The position numbers and the translations under genes were made by a program. The notes under the pieces are model-generated. The model was not told the DNA's origin. It did not search any database and saw only the letters and a list, made by a program, of their open reading frames with translations. This document shows positions 24,607 to 33,875 of a stretch of DNA of 64,000 bases, one piece after another. The stretch is taken from NCBI RefSeq assembly GCF_016651105.1, contig NZ_JAEKEL010000001.1, forward strand, positions 3,586,001-3,650,000, written 5' to 3'. Every line of letters starts with the position of its first letter. The first letter of the stretch is position 1. The stretch comes from Pseudomonas sp. TH15 (GTDB lineage: Bacteria; Pseudomonadota; Gammaproteobacteria; Pseudomonadales; Pseudomonadaceae).

Positions 24607-24780
24607 ATTGTTCGTCCATGAGTTGCAATGGGGTACTCGCGTCCCTGGAATACCGGCGTGAAGCTCCATGGCCGGCAAAAACATTTCCAGACGACGATCC
24701 TATCCTAGTACAACGTTTCGACGACGGTTTAATGAAGGCGTTATTAGCTCATAACCGCGCAAGCCTGACGTGGCGCGTGC

Positions 24781-26240
24781 CTATCCGATCCTGCCACTGA
24801 GTAAACCTGCGGCCACCGCCACCAGCGCGGTGTTGAGGCACGCCAGCGCGAAGCCGAACCTGATCAGTTCGCCTTCCTCGGTGCCTTGGGTCTTGGCCAG
24901 CCCGAGAATCAACATGACAATCGACAGCGAGCCCAGGGCGGCATGGCCTGCTGCGCTGTTTTGTGCCGCCGCCAGCAACAGGCGCGAGGCGTCCGGGAGC
25001 ATCGCGATGGCCGGCATGAAGATCGCGTTGCCACCGACGTTCGATCCGGTCATGTAACCCGACAGGGCGCCCAGCAGGCTAACCACAGATGTTGCTGCGG
25101 TGGGCGACAGGCCAGCGAGCAGTTGCATCAGGCCCGCGAGGAATCCGGCCTTGACCATCATCTGCGACATCGCCAGGAAGAAAAAATCGTCAGCAGCGGT
25201 CGCTTGGCCCGCGCCACCAAGGCTGCCGGCAGGCTGATGTCGGGGCTCGTTGAGCGCGGTGTTTTCCGCCGATGCAGTTCCAGCCCGAGCAACACCAGCA
25301 GCAAGGCAACACCCGGCGAGGCCAGGGGTTTCCAGGTCACTTGGGCACCGTGAACGACCCACAGATCCTGCCAGGCGGTGAGCGCCCACAAGGTTTTCAA
25401 CGCAACAATGCTGACAATCAGCGCCAGATACGGCCAGGCCTGACGTGGCCAGTGCACTGAACCGTGGCCGTTGCTGCGGCGATGCAGACGCCATAACCCA
25501 CTGGCCAGAACGGTGCTGGCGGTCAGCAGTCCCGCCGCGACACCGGCGACTTCCGGCCCCAGCCAGCGACTCGCCGCGTAGAGCACGCCGACAAACACCA
25601 GCCAGAACAGACCGAGCGCGCGCCATTCCCGCGCCTCACGCACGCCGGCGAGGAACAGCGCCAGCGCACTCAAAACGAGGAACACCGGTGCACTGGTCAG
25701 TGCTGAAGTCGCCGCCAGCGCCCGCGCGTCAAGATGAGCCAGCGAGGCGCCGATCACCGTGGCCAGGCCCAACGTTCCCCACGGCATGATGGCCATGCCG
25801 GTCAGGGCAATGCGCAGCGCAACCCGGCGCTCGAAAAGGCTCAAGAGCAACGGTACCGTGGCGATCAAGGACACGCCGAAACCGGTCATGGCTTCCAGCA
25901 ACGGCGCCAGTCCGAGAACGATAAACACCAGTTGATCGCCGCGTCCCAGTCCCAGCGAACGCACCCATTGGCTCAGGGCCAGATTGACGCCCAGACGCTC
26001 GATGACGATGACGAACGCCAGCCCCGGCACAATCACGAAAGCGGTGCTGGCGAACAGCACGACGGTGTCTTCGGCGGCGGCGAGCAGGCTCGCCCATTGC
26101 CACGCATCAGCGATACCGGCGAGCCACAGCACTACCACCAACAACGTGCCTGCGATGGCTGCGTGTACGGGCGGGCGGCGCAGCACCACGAGCATGGCGG
26201 TGACCAACAGGACGGGAGAAAGATGAAACAGAGCGACCAT
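24781..26240 (-). CDS. L-lactate permease (LctP) family transporter, frameshifted
   Basis: Two overlapping reading frames (26240 to about 25187, then about 25180 to 24781) together give a protein of about 486 residues with 11-13 hydrophobic segments. Family traits are EAMTGFGVSLIATVPLL in the first half and GYMTGSNVGGNAIF near the C-terminus, the counterparts of conserved LctP loops. LctP proteins carry lactate, glycolate or related hydroxy acids with protons across the inner membrane; the substrate here is not known. One missing T in a T-run (A-run on the plus strand) breaks the frame inside the predicted segment LLTIFFFLAMSQM. The gene is divergent from an Lrp-type regulator, with a candidate operator between them. 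Confidence 0.8.
25181..25186 (-). other. Frameshift site in the lactate permease (A6 on plus strand, A7 expected)
   Basis: On the coding strand ACG ATT TTT TCT TCC should read ACG ATT TTT TTC TTC. One added T joins the two halves in frame. Confidence 0.85.
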
Positions 26241-26296
26241 GCCAATGAAATCCTGTGTGAGTTCGCGCTGCGAATGCAGGCGGCGAGCACGATAAT

Positions 26297-26357
26297 ATTT
26301 CTCACGATCAGATAAAGGGTCGCGGTTTTCTGCTAGTTTTCGAGAAAATTTCTCACG
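26297..26357. promoter_or_regulatory. Candidate Lrp/AsnC operator between the permease and lrp-type genes
   Basis: The ten bases ATTTCTCACG occur twice, at 26297 and 26348, 51 bases apart (about five helical turns). The second copy lies in a palindrome, GAGAAA-A-TTTCTC (26342-26354), 12 bases before the regulator start. Same-face repeats with an AT-rich palindrome suit an octameric Lrp-type protein controlling itself and the divergent transporter. Binding is inferred. Confidence 0.5.
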
Positions 26358-26365
26358 GATTGACC

Positions 26366-26860
26366 ATGGCCAAAAACCTCGCAGCTTACGACTCCCTGGA
26401 CAAGTTCGACCGGGCCATCCTCGACCTCGTCCAGCGCGACAACACCACGCCGTTGCGCCTGATGGCCGAGCAGGTAAACCTCAGCACAGCCGCTGTTCAG
26501 CGCCGTATCAAACGAATGGAAGAAGCGGGCGTCATCACCGGCAATGTCGCCATTGTCGACCCGACGGCGGTAGGGCGACCGATTACCATCATTGTCGAAG
26601 TGATGGCCGAACGTACCAGCCTCGAAGCGCTGGAGGCCATGAAAGCGCACTTTGCCGTACCCGAGGTTCAGCAGTGCTACTACGTCACCGGCGAAGTGGA
26701 TTTTGTCCTCGTGTTGACGGTTGCCAGCATGCAGGAATACCAGCTACTGGCGCGGAAACTGTTTGCCGAAAACGCTAACGTCACCTGGTTCAAGACCATC
26801 GTGGCGCTGGACCGGGTCAAGGTCGGGCTGGACGTGCCGAGTGGGGCAGGCCAGTGCTGA
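26366..26860 (+). CDS. Lrp/AsnC family transcriptional regulator
   Basis: The protein has 164 residues from the ATG at 26366; the TTG two codons upstream is less likely. Residues 10-60 form the Lrp winged helix (FDRAILDLVQRDNTTPLRLM, then STAAVQRRIKRMEEAGVI). Residues 75-150 match the ligand-sensing RAM/AsnC_trans_reg domain (VQQCYYVTGEVDFVLVLTV). Such proteins bind DNA as dimers to octamers and respond to small molecules, often amino acids. The divergent lactate-permease-type gene shares the promoter region and is the likely target; the hydrolase gene downstream on the same strand may also be controlled. The effector is unknown. Confidence 0.88.
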   Translation: MAKNLAAYDSLDKFDRAILDLVQRDNTTPLRLMAEQVNLSTAAVQRRIKRMEEAGVITGNVAIVDPTAVGRPITIIVEVMAERTSLEALEAMKAHFAVPEVQQCYYVTGEVDFVLVLTVASMQEYQLLARKLFAENANVTWFKTIVALDRVKVGLDVPSGAGQC

Positions 26861-27011
26861 CGCCCAAGGCGTTTGAACAGTATTATCGATTGTCCCTTTT
26901 GGGTTGACAGTGAAACGCCTTTCAACCGATTTATCCCCGTTCGATGCGTCAGTAATCTGTACCCAACTTGAACGCAACAACAACTTCCAACATCGAAAAG
27001 GGACGCACACC

Positions 27012-27644
27012 ATGACCACTCCAACCTACAACCGCCTGAACAAAGACGACGCCATCGTGCTGCTGGTCGATCACCAGACCGGGCTGATTTCGCTGGTGCA
27101 GGATTTCTCGCCCAACGAATTCAAGAACAACGTGCTGGCCCTCGCGGACCTCGCCAAGTTCTTCAAACTGCCGACCATCCTCACCACCAGCTTCGAAAAC
27201 GGCCCGAACGGCCCGATGGTGCCGGAGCTCAAGGAACTGTTCCCGGACGCGCCGTACATTGCTCGTCCAGGCCAGATCAACGCCTGGGACAACGAAGACT
27301 TTGTCAAGGCGATCAAGGCTACCGGCCGTAAGCAGATCATCATTGCCGGCGTAGTGACGGATGTGTGTGTGGCGTTCCCGACGTTGTCGGCGCTGGCGGA
27401 AGGGTTTGAGGTGTTTGTCGTGACCGATGCTTCCGGCACCTTCAATACCACCGTGCAGCAGGCGGCGTGGAGTCGCATGACCCAGGCTGGCGCGCAACTG
27501 ATGAACTGGTTTTCGGTGGCGTGTGAGTTGCACCGTGACTGGCGCAACGACATTGAAGGCCTGGGCAATCTGCTGTCGCAGCGGATCCCTAACTATCGCA
27601 ACCTGATGAATGGCTACGCGGCGCTGACCGCTCAGCAGAAGTAA
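27012..27644 (+). CDS. Isochorismatase-fold cysteine hydrolase, YcaC-like
   Basis: The protein has 210 residues from the ATG at 27012; upstream codons in the same frame lack family similarity. The catalytic Asp is in VLLVDHQTG near residue 20, and the Cys in GVVTDVCVAF near residue 118 follows the cis-peptide turn typical of the fold. The SFENGPNGPMVPEL region and overall length match E. coli YcaC rather than nicotinamidase or true isochorismatase. YcaC-type enzymes are cytoplasmic octamers whose substrate is unknown. The 150 bases between the lrp-type gene and this one leave room for its own promoter. A clear terminator follows. Confidence 0.85.
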   Translation: MTTPTYNRLNKDDAIVLLVDHQTGLISLVQDFSPNEFKNNVLALADLAKFFKLPTILTTSFENGPNGPMVPELKELFPDAPYIARPGQINAWDNEDFVKAIKATGRKQIIIAGVVTDVCVAFPTLSALAEGFEVFVVTDASGTFNTTVQQAAWSRMTQAGAQLMNWFSVACELHRDWRNDIEGLGNLLSQRIPNYRNLMNGYAALTAQQK

Positions 27645-27664
27645 TCACGCATTGCTGCATCGCC

Positions 27665-27691
27665 AAGCCTGCCCTGAAAAGCAGGCTTTTT
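27665..27691 (+). terminator. Rho-independent terminator after the YcaC-like gene
   Basis: Arms AAGCCTGC and GCAGGCTT enclose an eight-base loop, and a run of five T follows. It starts 20 bases after the stop and lies between two convergent genes. Confidence 0.8.
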
Positions 27692-27740
27692 GCGTTGCAG
27701 GAGAAGATGGCGACGATCCGCGCGAGTGATCGCGGGGGCC

Positions 27741-29915
27741 TCATTCAACGTTGGCGGCTATCAGGCTATTGACCCGTGAAACCAGGGTGTCGACCGCAAA
27801 AGGCTTGGTCAGCACTTGCATGCCCGGCCCGAGTTGACTGCTGCCAATGACAGCATTTTCTGCGTAGCCGGTAATGAACAAAGTCTTCAGTTTTGGCCGG
27901 ATGGCCCGGCCCGCATCGGCCAGTTGTCGTCCGTTCATGCCGCCCGGTAATCCGACATCGGTGATGAGCAAGTCGATTTGCGCATTCGAGCGCAAGACTT
28001 GCAAGCCTTCGACGCTGTCGCCGGCTTCCAGCAGGTTATAACCCAGTTCGCCAAGCACATCGTTGAGCAACATGCGCAGCGTGGGTTCGTCGTCGACAAT
28101 CAGAATCGTCTCGCCTGGTTTCGCAAGCGGTGTTGTCGTGCTGTGCGTGGCATCGTGATTTTGCAGCGCCTCACCGTAGTAGCGTGGCAGGTAGATACAC
28201 ATCGTGGTGCCTTGGCCGACTTGCGACTGCGCGCGCACCTGTCCGCCGGATTGCTTGGTGAACCCGTAGATCATCGACAGCCCCAGACCGGTGCCCTGGC
28301 CAAGTGGTTTGGTGGTGAAAAACGGGTCGAAGGCTTTGGCGATGATGTCGGGCGCCATGCCGGTTCCGGTGTCCGTGACGCACAGGCACAGGTACTCACC
28401 TTCGGGTATGTCCAGCGCGCTGGCCGACGCAGCATCAATGGCGCGATTGGCCGTTTCGACGGTGATACGCCCGCCATCAGGCATGGCATCGCGGGCGTTG
28501 ATACACAGATTCAGCAGGGCGTTTTCCAGTTGGCTGGCATCGACGAGCGTCGGCCACAATTGCGCGGCCGCGACCGTTTTCAAACGAATGCCGGGGCCTA
28601 CGGTGCGCTGGATCAGTTCGGTCATCCCGACGATCAGGATGTTGACATCCGTCGGCCGTGGATCGAGTGTCTGGCGGCGGGAGAAGGCCAGCAAGCGGTG
28701 GGTCAGGGCGGCGGCACGTTTGGTCGCGCTCTGGGCGGTCACCATGTATTTGTCGACGTCCTTGAAACGGCCTTGACCGATACGTTTGTCCATCAGTTCC
28801 AGAGCGGCCGAGATGCCGGCCAGCAGATTGTTGAAGTCGTGGGCCAGGCCGCCGGTCAGTTGCCCGACGGCTTCCATCTTTTGCGACTGGCGCAGTTTTT
28901 CCTCGGCTTGCATGAGGTCGGCCGTGCGCGCGGATACGCGTTGTTCCAGTGTTTCGTTGAGCGCGCGCAATGCCGCGTTCGCGCGATCTCGCTCGGCCTC
29001 GACATTGCGCCGATCCTCAACATCGATGAGTACCCCGGGAAAGCGCAGCGGGGTACCGTCATCGGCGCACTCGACACGCCCGTTGGCTTCGATCCAGCTG
29101 TATTTTCCATCGGCGCCGCGCACCCGGTATTGATGGGAATAGGCGCCACCACGGGCAATCGCTTCATTGATCGCGCCCGTGACCCCGTCCCGGTCATCGG
29201 GGTGGACGGTGGTTACCACTTGCTCCAGGCTCAGACCGATGTGGCCCAGCGCCGGATCAAGGTCAAAAACCCTGGCGAAGGCTTCGTCCACGGTGAAGCG
29301 ATCCGTCGGCAGGTCCCAATGCCAGGTGCCGATAATGGCGCCGGCGGCGAGGGCCAGTTGCACGCGCTCGACGTTTTCCCGCGCTACCGCCTCGCTGATC
29401 CGCAGCCGTTCCTCGGCAGCTCGGCGTTCGGTGACGTCACTGAAAAAGATCGCGATTTGTCGATCGGCGGGGTCACCGACACGCACGGCGCGCACATCGA
29501 ACCAGCGTTCAAAGGTATTGGCGTAATTCTCGAAGTTCGCCGGTTCTCCGGTCTTGGCCACGTGGCCATAGGTTTCGAACCAGAAACTCTCCAGATTGGG
29601 CGCGAACTCGGTGACCCATTTACCCCGCAGGTTGACCCCTGCGTGCCGTTCGAATGCCGGGTTGGCTTCGACAAAGCAGTAATCCACGGGGCGGTCGTCG
29701 GCGTCGAATTTGACTTTGACGATGGCGAACGCTGCCTCGATGGTTTCCAGGATGGTGCTGAAACGCGCTTCGCTACTGGCGAGCGCCGCCCGGCTGGCGG
29801 CCAGTTGGGCGGCCATGTTCGGCGTTGCTGCTGCGCTGTTCTGCAGAACCTGGCGCAGATGCAAGAGCTCTGCCTCCAGTTCTTCGCGAGTAAGCCGTTT
29901 CAGAATTTTCACCAC
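27741..29915 (-). CDS. Hybrid sensor histidine kinase with two PAS domains and a receiver
   Basis: The protein has 724 residues and a GTG start. A short N-terminal coiled coil is followed by a PAS domain at about 45-165, a second PAS/PAC at about 185-310, a coiled-coil linker (LRALNETLEQRVSARTADL), a HisKA domain with phosphoacceptor His near residue 358 (GLAHDFNNLLAG), a HATPase_c domain with N box LCINARDAMPDGG and G box GQGTGLGLSMIYGF, and a C-terminal receiver with Asp near 652 (DLLITDVGLPG). No membrane segment was seen, so it is probably cytosolic. The HDFNN form is typical of HWE-like/NtrB-like hybrid kinases common in Pseudomonas. No cognate regulator is adjacent; partner and signal are unknown. 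Confidence 0.88.
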   Translation of the reverse strand: MVKILKRLTREELEAELLHLRQVLQNSAAATPNMAAQLAASRAALASSEARFSTILETIEAAFAIVKVKFDADDRPVDYCFVEANPAFERHAGVNLRGKWVTEFAPNLESFWFETYGHVAKTGEPANFENYANTFERWFDVRAVRVGDPADRQIAIFFSDVTERRAAEERLRISEAVARENVERVQLALAAGAIIGTWHWDLPTDRFTVDEAFARVFDLDPALGHIGLSLEQVVTTVHPDDRDGVTGAINEAIARGGAYSHQYRVRGADGKYSWIEANGRVECADDGTPLRFPGVLIDVEDRRNVEAERDRANAALRALNETLEQRVSARTADLMQAEEKLRQSQKMEAVGQLTGGLAHDFNNLLAGISAALELMDKRIGQGRFKDVDKYMVTAQSATKRAAALTHRLLAFSRRQTLDPRPTDVNILIVGMTELIQRTVGPGIRLKTVAAAQLWPTLVDASQLENALLNLCINARDAMPDGGRITVETANRAIDAASASALDIPEGEYLCLCVTDTGTGMAPDIIAKAFDPFFTTKPLGQGTGLGLSMIYGFTKQSGGQVRAQSQVGQGTTMCIYLPRYYGEALQNHDATHSTTTPLAKPGETILIVDDEPTLRMLLNDVLGELGYNLLEAGDSVEGLQVLRSNAQIDLLITDVGLPGGMNGRQLADAGRAIRPKLKTLFITGYAENAVIGSSQLGPGMQVLTKPFAVDTLVSRVNSLIAANVE

Positions 29916-30036
29916 TCGGGCTTCGTTGGTTTTTGTTGGCGTTTATTAAACACGGTTCAAACCTGGATCGGGAATCCCACCATTGACACGCCGGCCGATG
30001 TTTTAGTTGCACCCGCAACAGCGCGTGCAGCCTGTT

Positions 30037-31574
30037 TCATAACGCTTCGCCGTTATCGAGGATGTCGAGCAACTTCTGTCCTCGCTGCCAAAGCGCCTGC
30101 TGCTTGGCTTGAGGCATGCGGTCGAGGTTTTTGTACATCATGGCCATACGCTGATTGCCACGCAGCAAATCGCCATGGCGCAGCAGAAAATGCCAGTACA
30201 GCGCATTGAACGGGCAGGCGTTGTCGGCGGTGCTTTCGCTGACCTTGTAGGCGCAGCCGCGACAGTAATCAGACATGCGATTGATGTATTGGCCGCTGGC
30301 GCAATAAGGCTTGGAGCCGAGGTAACCACCGTCAGCGTGCATGACCATGCCGAGGGTGTTGGGCAGTTCCACCCAGTCGAAAGCGTCCATGTAGATCGCC
30401 AGGTACCACTCGCAGATCTGGCTCGGGGCGATGCCGGCAAGCAGGGCAAAGTTACCCGTGACCATGAGCCGCTGGATGTGATGGGCGTAGGCGTGTTTCA
30501 GGCTTTGACTGATCGCCTGGCGCATGCAGTTCATTTGCGTTTCGCCAGTCCAGTAGAACGCTGGCAAAGGCCTGCTGTTGGCGAATGAATTGCCTTGGGC
30601 GTAATCAGGCATCTTCAGCCAGTAAACACCGCGTACGTATTCGCGCCAGCCGATCAGTTGCCGAATGAATCCCTCGGCGGCGTTGAGCGCAATGCTGCCT
30701 GACCAGTAAGCCGACTCGACGTCACTGCACAGCTGCCGCAGATCGAGCAGACCGATATTCAGCGCAGCACTGATGCGTGCATGAAACAGAAACGGCTCAT
30801 CGTTGGCCATGGCGTCCTGGTAATCGCCGAATCCGGCCAGGCCGTAATCCAGAAAGTAATTCCATAACGATTGAGCGTCGGCGTGGGTAACCGGATAGTT
30901 GAAATCGTCAACGACACCGTAGTGGTGACTGAAGCGCTGTTTGACCAGCGCGAGTACTTCGCGGGTAATGGCGTCTGCGGTAAAGCCGACCGGGTAGGGG
31001 CTTTCACGCCCTTGGGCAGGGCTTTGCGGTTTTCCGCGTCAAAGTTCCAGGCACCGCCGACCGGTGTACCGTCGCCATTGATCAGTAATCGGCTCTTGCG
31101 GCGCATCTCACGGTAGAAGAACTCCATGCGCAGCTGTTTTTTGCCGGCCGCCCACGCGCTGAATTCGGCGCGACTGCACAGAAAACGCGTATCGGCGTGC
31201 CAATCAATGGCTACACCGCACTCCTTGAGAGACTGCTCCAGGCGCCAGTCGCCGCACTCAGTGACGTGCAGTTCGGCCGGTTGCAGGAGGGCCTGCCAGC
31301 GCCGCAATTCAGCCGGCACCGATCCACTGTTATTCGGGTCTTCCAGAGTGACGTACTCGACGCGTACGCCTCGGGCCTGCAGCGCCTTGGCGAAATGGCG
31401 CATGGCGCTGAAGATCAGGACGATCTTCTGCGGGTGGTGAGGCACATGGCTCGCTTCCTCCATGACCTCGACCATCAAGACCGCATCACTTGCGCGATCG
31501 AGCCCCTGCAACGAGGCGAGGTCAAACGACAGTTGATCGCCGAGGATCAGGTACAAGCGATTAACTTTGTTCAT
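30037..31574 (-). CDS. Photolyase-related protein (cryptochrome/6-4 photolyase PhrB-like), frameshifted
   Basis: Two overlapping frames (31574 to about 31001, then about 30996 to 30037) give a protein of about 512 residues, the normal length of the bacterial photolyase-related family. The N-terminal Rossmann-like part (LYLILGDQLSFDLASLQG) and the C-terminal helical FAD-binding part (GDYQDAMANDEPFLFHARIS; MVMHADGGYLGSKPYCASGQ) are both present. Cysteines in the C-terminal part (YCASG, YCRGCAYK, CPFN) match the four ligands of the [4Fe-4S] cluster of PhrB-type proteins. Known members repair (6-4) photoproducts or act as blue-light receptors. One missing C in a C-run breaks the frame. It is followed upstream on the same strand by a DUF3833-type lipoprotein gene, a common Pseudomonas neighbour. 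Confidence 0.82.
30997..31000 (-). other. Frameshift site in the photolyase-like gene (G4 on plus strand, G5 expected)
   Basis: On the coding strand GCC CCT ACC CGG should read GCC CCC TAC CCG. One added C gives APYPVGFTADAITREVL and joins the two halves. Confidence 0.85.
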
Positions 31575-31683
31575 TCGGTAGAGTCCCGCAACGTCTGGTG
31601 CATCAACAAGGTGTCAGCGAAAAAATGCAGCCGCAGCGCTTTGCTCCGGCGTGCATCAAGGTGAGTCCTGGAGAGCGAATCGT

Positions 31684-32226
31684 TCATTGATGTTCTGCCC
31701 CGGCCTGGCGGCGGAAAAACAGCGTCACCTGGCCCACTTCGACACCGAACTTGGACATGCTGGTGCGATTGATCAGGGTGTCGTCGTCCATCAGGTACAT
31801 CCAGTCGTCCATGCTCACCTCATAAACGGAGCCATCGACCGGAAGGCTCAGGCGGTAGCGCCAACGTAATGCGTTGCCGGCCACTTGCCCCGTTGCTTCG
31901 CCCACGACATCGCCAGCGCGGCCGCGCCAGTGGCCATCCCCTTGCGGGGTCAGCGTCCAGACGCGACGTTCACGAGTGCCATCGCTGTAAAGGAAGCGCT
32001 CGTCGAGAATCAGATTATTACCCTCGCGATGGCTCTGGACGTCGACCTCGAAGCGCTTGGCAACTTCGCCCGAGCGTTTCTGAAAGATCCCCCAGGCTTT
32101 GACAGGCTTGCTGAAGAACTGCACCAGATCCAGCGACGGTTGCTGGTTGGCGTAGTGGTCGACATCGACGCTGCCGCAGCTGGTCAGGCTGAGCGCCAGC
32201 GCCAGTAAAGCCAATAGACGGGTCAT
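31684..32226 (-). CDS. DUF3833-type lipoprotein
   Basis: The protein has 180 residues. A signal peptide with lipobox LTSC puts the lipidated Cys near residue 17. The rest (SLDLVQFFSKPVKAWGIFQ near the start, VSMDDWMYLMDDDTLINRT near 135-153) matches my memory of the DUF3833 family, whose members lie beside photolyase-like and carotenoid/fatty-acid-modifying genes in many proteobacteria. Function is unknown; an outer-membrane or periplasmic location is expected. It lies 109 bases upstream of the photolyase-like gene on the same strand and may be cotranscribed with it. Confidence 0.75.
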   Translation of the reverse strand: MTRLLALLALALSLTSCGSVDVDHYANQQPSLDLVQFFSKPVKAWGIFQKRSGEVAKRFEVDVQSHREGNNLILDERFLYSDGTRERRVWTLTPQGDGHWRGRAGDVVGEATGQVAGNALRWRYRLSLPVDGSVYEVSMDDWMYLMDDDTLINRTSMSKFGVEVGQVTLFFRRQAGAEHQ

Positions 32227-32632
32227 GGAGGTTCTCTCTGATCACACGGTTGAGCGGGAGTGAACATGGGTGAAGTTGATTGTACGGATTGCTTTTTCTG
32301 TACAGGTTTGCCGGGCGTCCGCGGCGCAAAATCGACAGGACTTTCAGTCGACATCGCGCGAAATGTTGCGCGTAGAGCAACCTTCGCCGTCAACCTTGGC
32401 CGTCAATGGCGTCGGCGCTGCTTGTACATATGGTGACTGTTTGTATAGGTTTTTTAAAGATAGGCCGAAATAATCAAACTGACAATGCAGTGTGAATTTT
32501 TTCTGGAGGCGGGCACTTGCTGGGTCGAGGCTTGGGGAAAGCCCAGGAATGGGAGGGACAACGTTGCTGCGCGATGTAACGCAAGGCTCCCGCCGAGACG
32601 GGAGCATTCACTGATCCGGTTTGATCGTTGCG
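32227..32632. other. Intergenic region of about 400 bases without a gene
   Basis: The right part holds a seven-base-pair stem-loop (GCTCCCG, six-base loop, CGGGAGC, 32586-32605) just past the ene-reductase stop, possibly its terminator. The middle is AT-richer (around 32430-32510) and should carry the promoter of the lipoprotein gene. No credible coding sequence was seen. Confidence 0.5.
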
Positions 32633-33757
32633 TTATGCGCTGTAAACAGGGTAATCGACATAGCCTTCGGCATTGCCGCCGTACACCGTCGCCGGGTTCA
32701 GCGGATTCAATGGCCAGTCATTGGCAATGCGCGCCGGCAGGTCCGGGTTGGCCATGAACGGGCGGCCGAACGCGACAAAGTCGGCCAGGCCTGAGTCGAG
32801 CAACTGCGCGCCCGATTCGGCGTTGTAGCGGCCGGCGTAAATGATCGCGCCGCTGAACGTGTCGCGTACGGCCTGACGAAAGGTTTGTGGCATCGCTGGC
32901 GCGTTGTCCCAATCGGCTTCGGCGATGGACAGGTAAGCAATGCCGACGTCTTCCAGCACTTTGATGGCTTCGATGTAAGTGCTGTGCGGATCTTCCTCGA
33001 CCATGCCCAGATACGTCCGCGCTTCGTCGGTGGTGGTGAACAACGGCGCGAAACGCACGCCGACTTTTTCTTTGCCGATGCATTCGGCGACACCGGCCAC
33101 CACTTCACGCAAAAAACGCAGGCGATTGCTCAGCGAGCCGCCGTATTCGTCGGTGCGCTGGTTGCTGTGGGCGGAGATGAACTGATTGACCAGATAACCA
33201 TTGGCGCAGTGCAACTCGACGCCGTCGAAACCGGCTTCCATGGCATTGCGCGCCGCTTGGGCGTAAAGCTCAATCAAGTCCTGCACTTCATCGGTGCTCA
33301 GTGCGCGAGGCGCGGAGGGCGCGACCAATTCACCGGCACCCGGCGCGGTTTCGATGAACACGCTGACTCGGTCGGTGGCCACGGCCGAGGCCGATACCGG
33401 CGCTGCGCCGCCAGGTTGCAACGCGGTGTGGGAGACGCGGCCGACGTGCCAGAGCTGGGCGAAAATCACCCCGTCGACGGCGTGCACAGCCTCGGTGACT
33501 TTGCGCCACCCGGCAATTTGCTCGGGGGTATGAATCCCCGGCGTCCAGGCGTAACCCTGGCCGCGGGGTTCGATCTGGATGCCTTCGGTGATGAGCAAGC
33601 CGGCGCTGCTGCGCTGACGGTAGTACTCAGCCATCAGGGCGTTGGGAATGTTGCCGGGTTGAGTGCTGCGCGAGCGGGTCAGCGGCGGCAGTACCAGGCG
33701 GTTTTGCAGGGTGTGCAGGCCCAGCGTGGCGGGCGTGAAGAAAGCGCTGTTATTCAT
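32633..33757 (-). CDS. nemA: Old yellow enzyme family alkene reductase (NemA-like)
   Basis: The protein has 374 residues from the ATG at 33757 (MNNSAFFTP); an upstream extension is not conserved in the family. The FMN-binding TIM barrel shows LVLPPLTRSRS near the start, AQLWHVGRVSH near residue 100, ELHCANGYLVNQF near 185 with the His and Asn that bind substrate, and YGGSLSNRLRF near 212. NemA-type enzymes use NADPH to reduce activated alkenes, N-ethylmaleimide, nitrate esters and other electrophiles in the cytosol. The operator upstream is shared with the PfpI and TetR genes, so induction by electrophiles through the TetR repressor is likely. Confidence 0.92.
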   Translation of the reverse strand: MNNSAFFTPATLGLHTLQNRLVLPPLTRSRSTQPGNIPNALMAEYYRQRSSAGLLITEGIQIEPRGQGYAWTPGIHTPEQIAGWRKVTEAVHAVDGVIFAQLWHVGRVSHTALQPGGAAPVSASAVATDRVSVFIETAPGAGELVAPSAPRALSTDEVQDLIELYAQAARNAMEAGFDGVELHCANGYLVNQFISAHSNQRTDEYGGSLSNRLRFLREVVAGVAECIGKEKVGVRFAPLFTTTDEARTYLGMVEEDPHSTYIEAIKVLEDVGIAYLSIAEADWDNAPAMPQTFRQAVRDTFSGAIIYAGRYNAESGAQLLDSGLADFVAFGRPFMANPDLPARIANDWPLNPLNPATVYGGNAEGYVDYPVYSA

Positions 33758-33780
33758 GGGGTACCTTGTCTGTGGTTTAT

Positions 33781-33795
33781 TAGACCAGTCGACTA
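33781..33795. promoter_or_regulatory. NemR-like operator upstream of nemA
   Basis: TAGACCAGTCGACTA is a near-palindrome 24 bases upstream of the nemA start. It matches the boxes at 34652 and 34727 with one or two differences. Repressor binding here is inferred from the shared sequence. Confidence 0.7.
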
Positions 33796-33875
33796 TTTTT
33801 CGGGCGAAAAAAACGCCGTGCGACGCGCACACGGCGTTCGGGTGAAAGGTCATTCGCGGAAACTTGCGCCAATAA

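Noticed and set aside
27978..30209. Plus-strand frame of 743 codons
   Set aside because: It lies opposite the hybrid histidine kinase, which has all kinase and receiver motifs. The antisense product has no domain.
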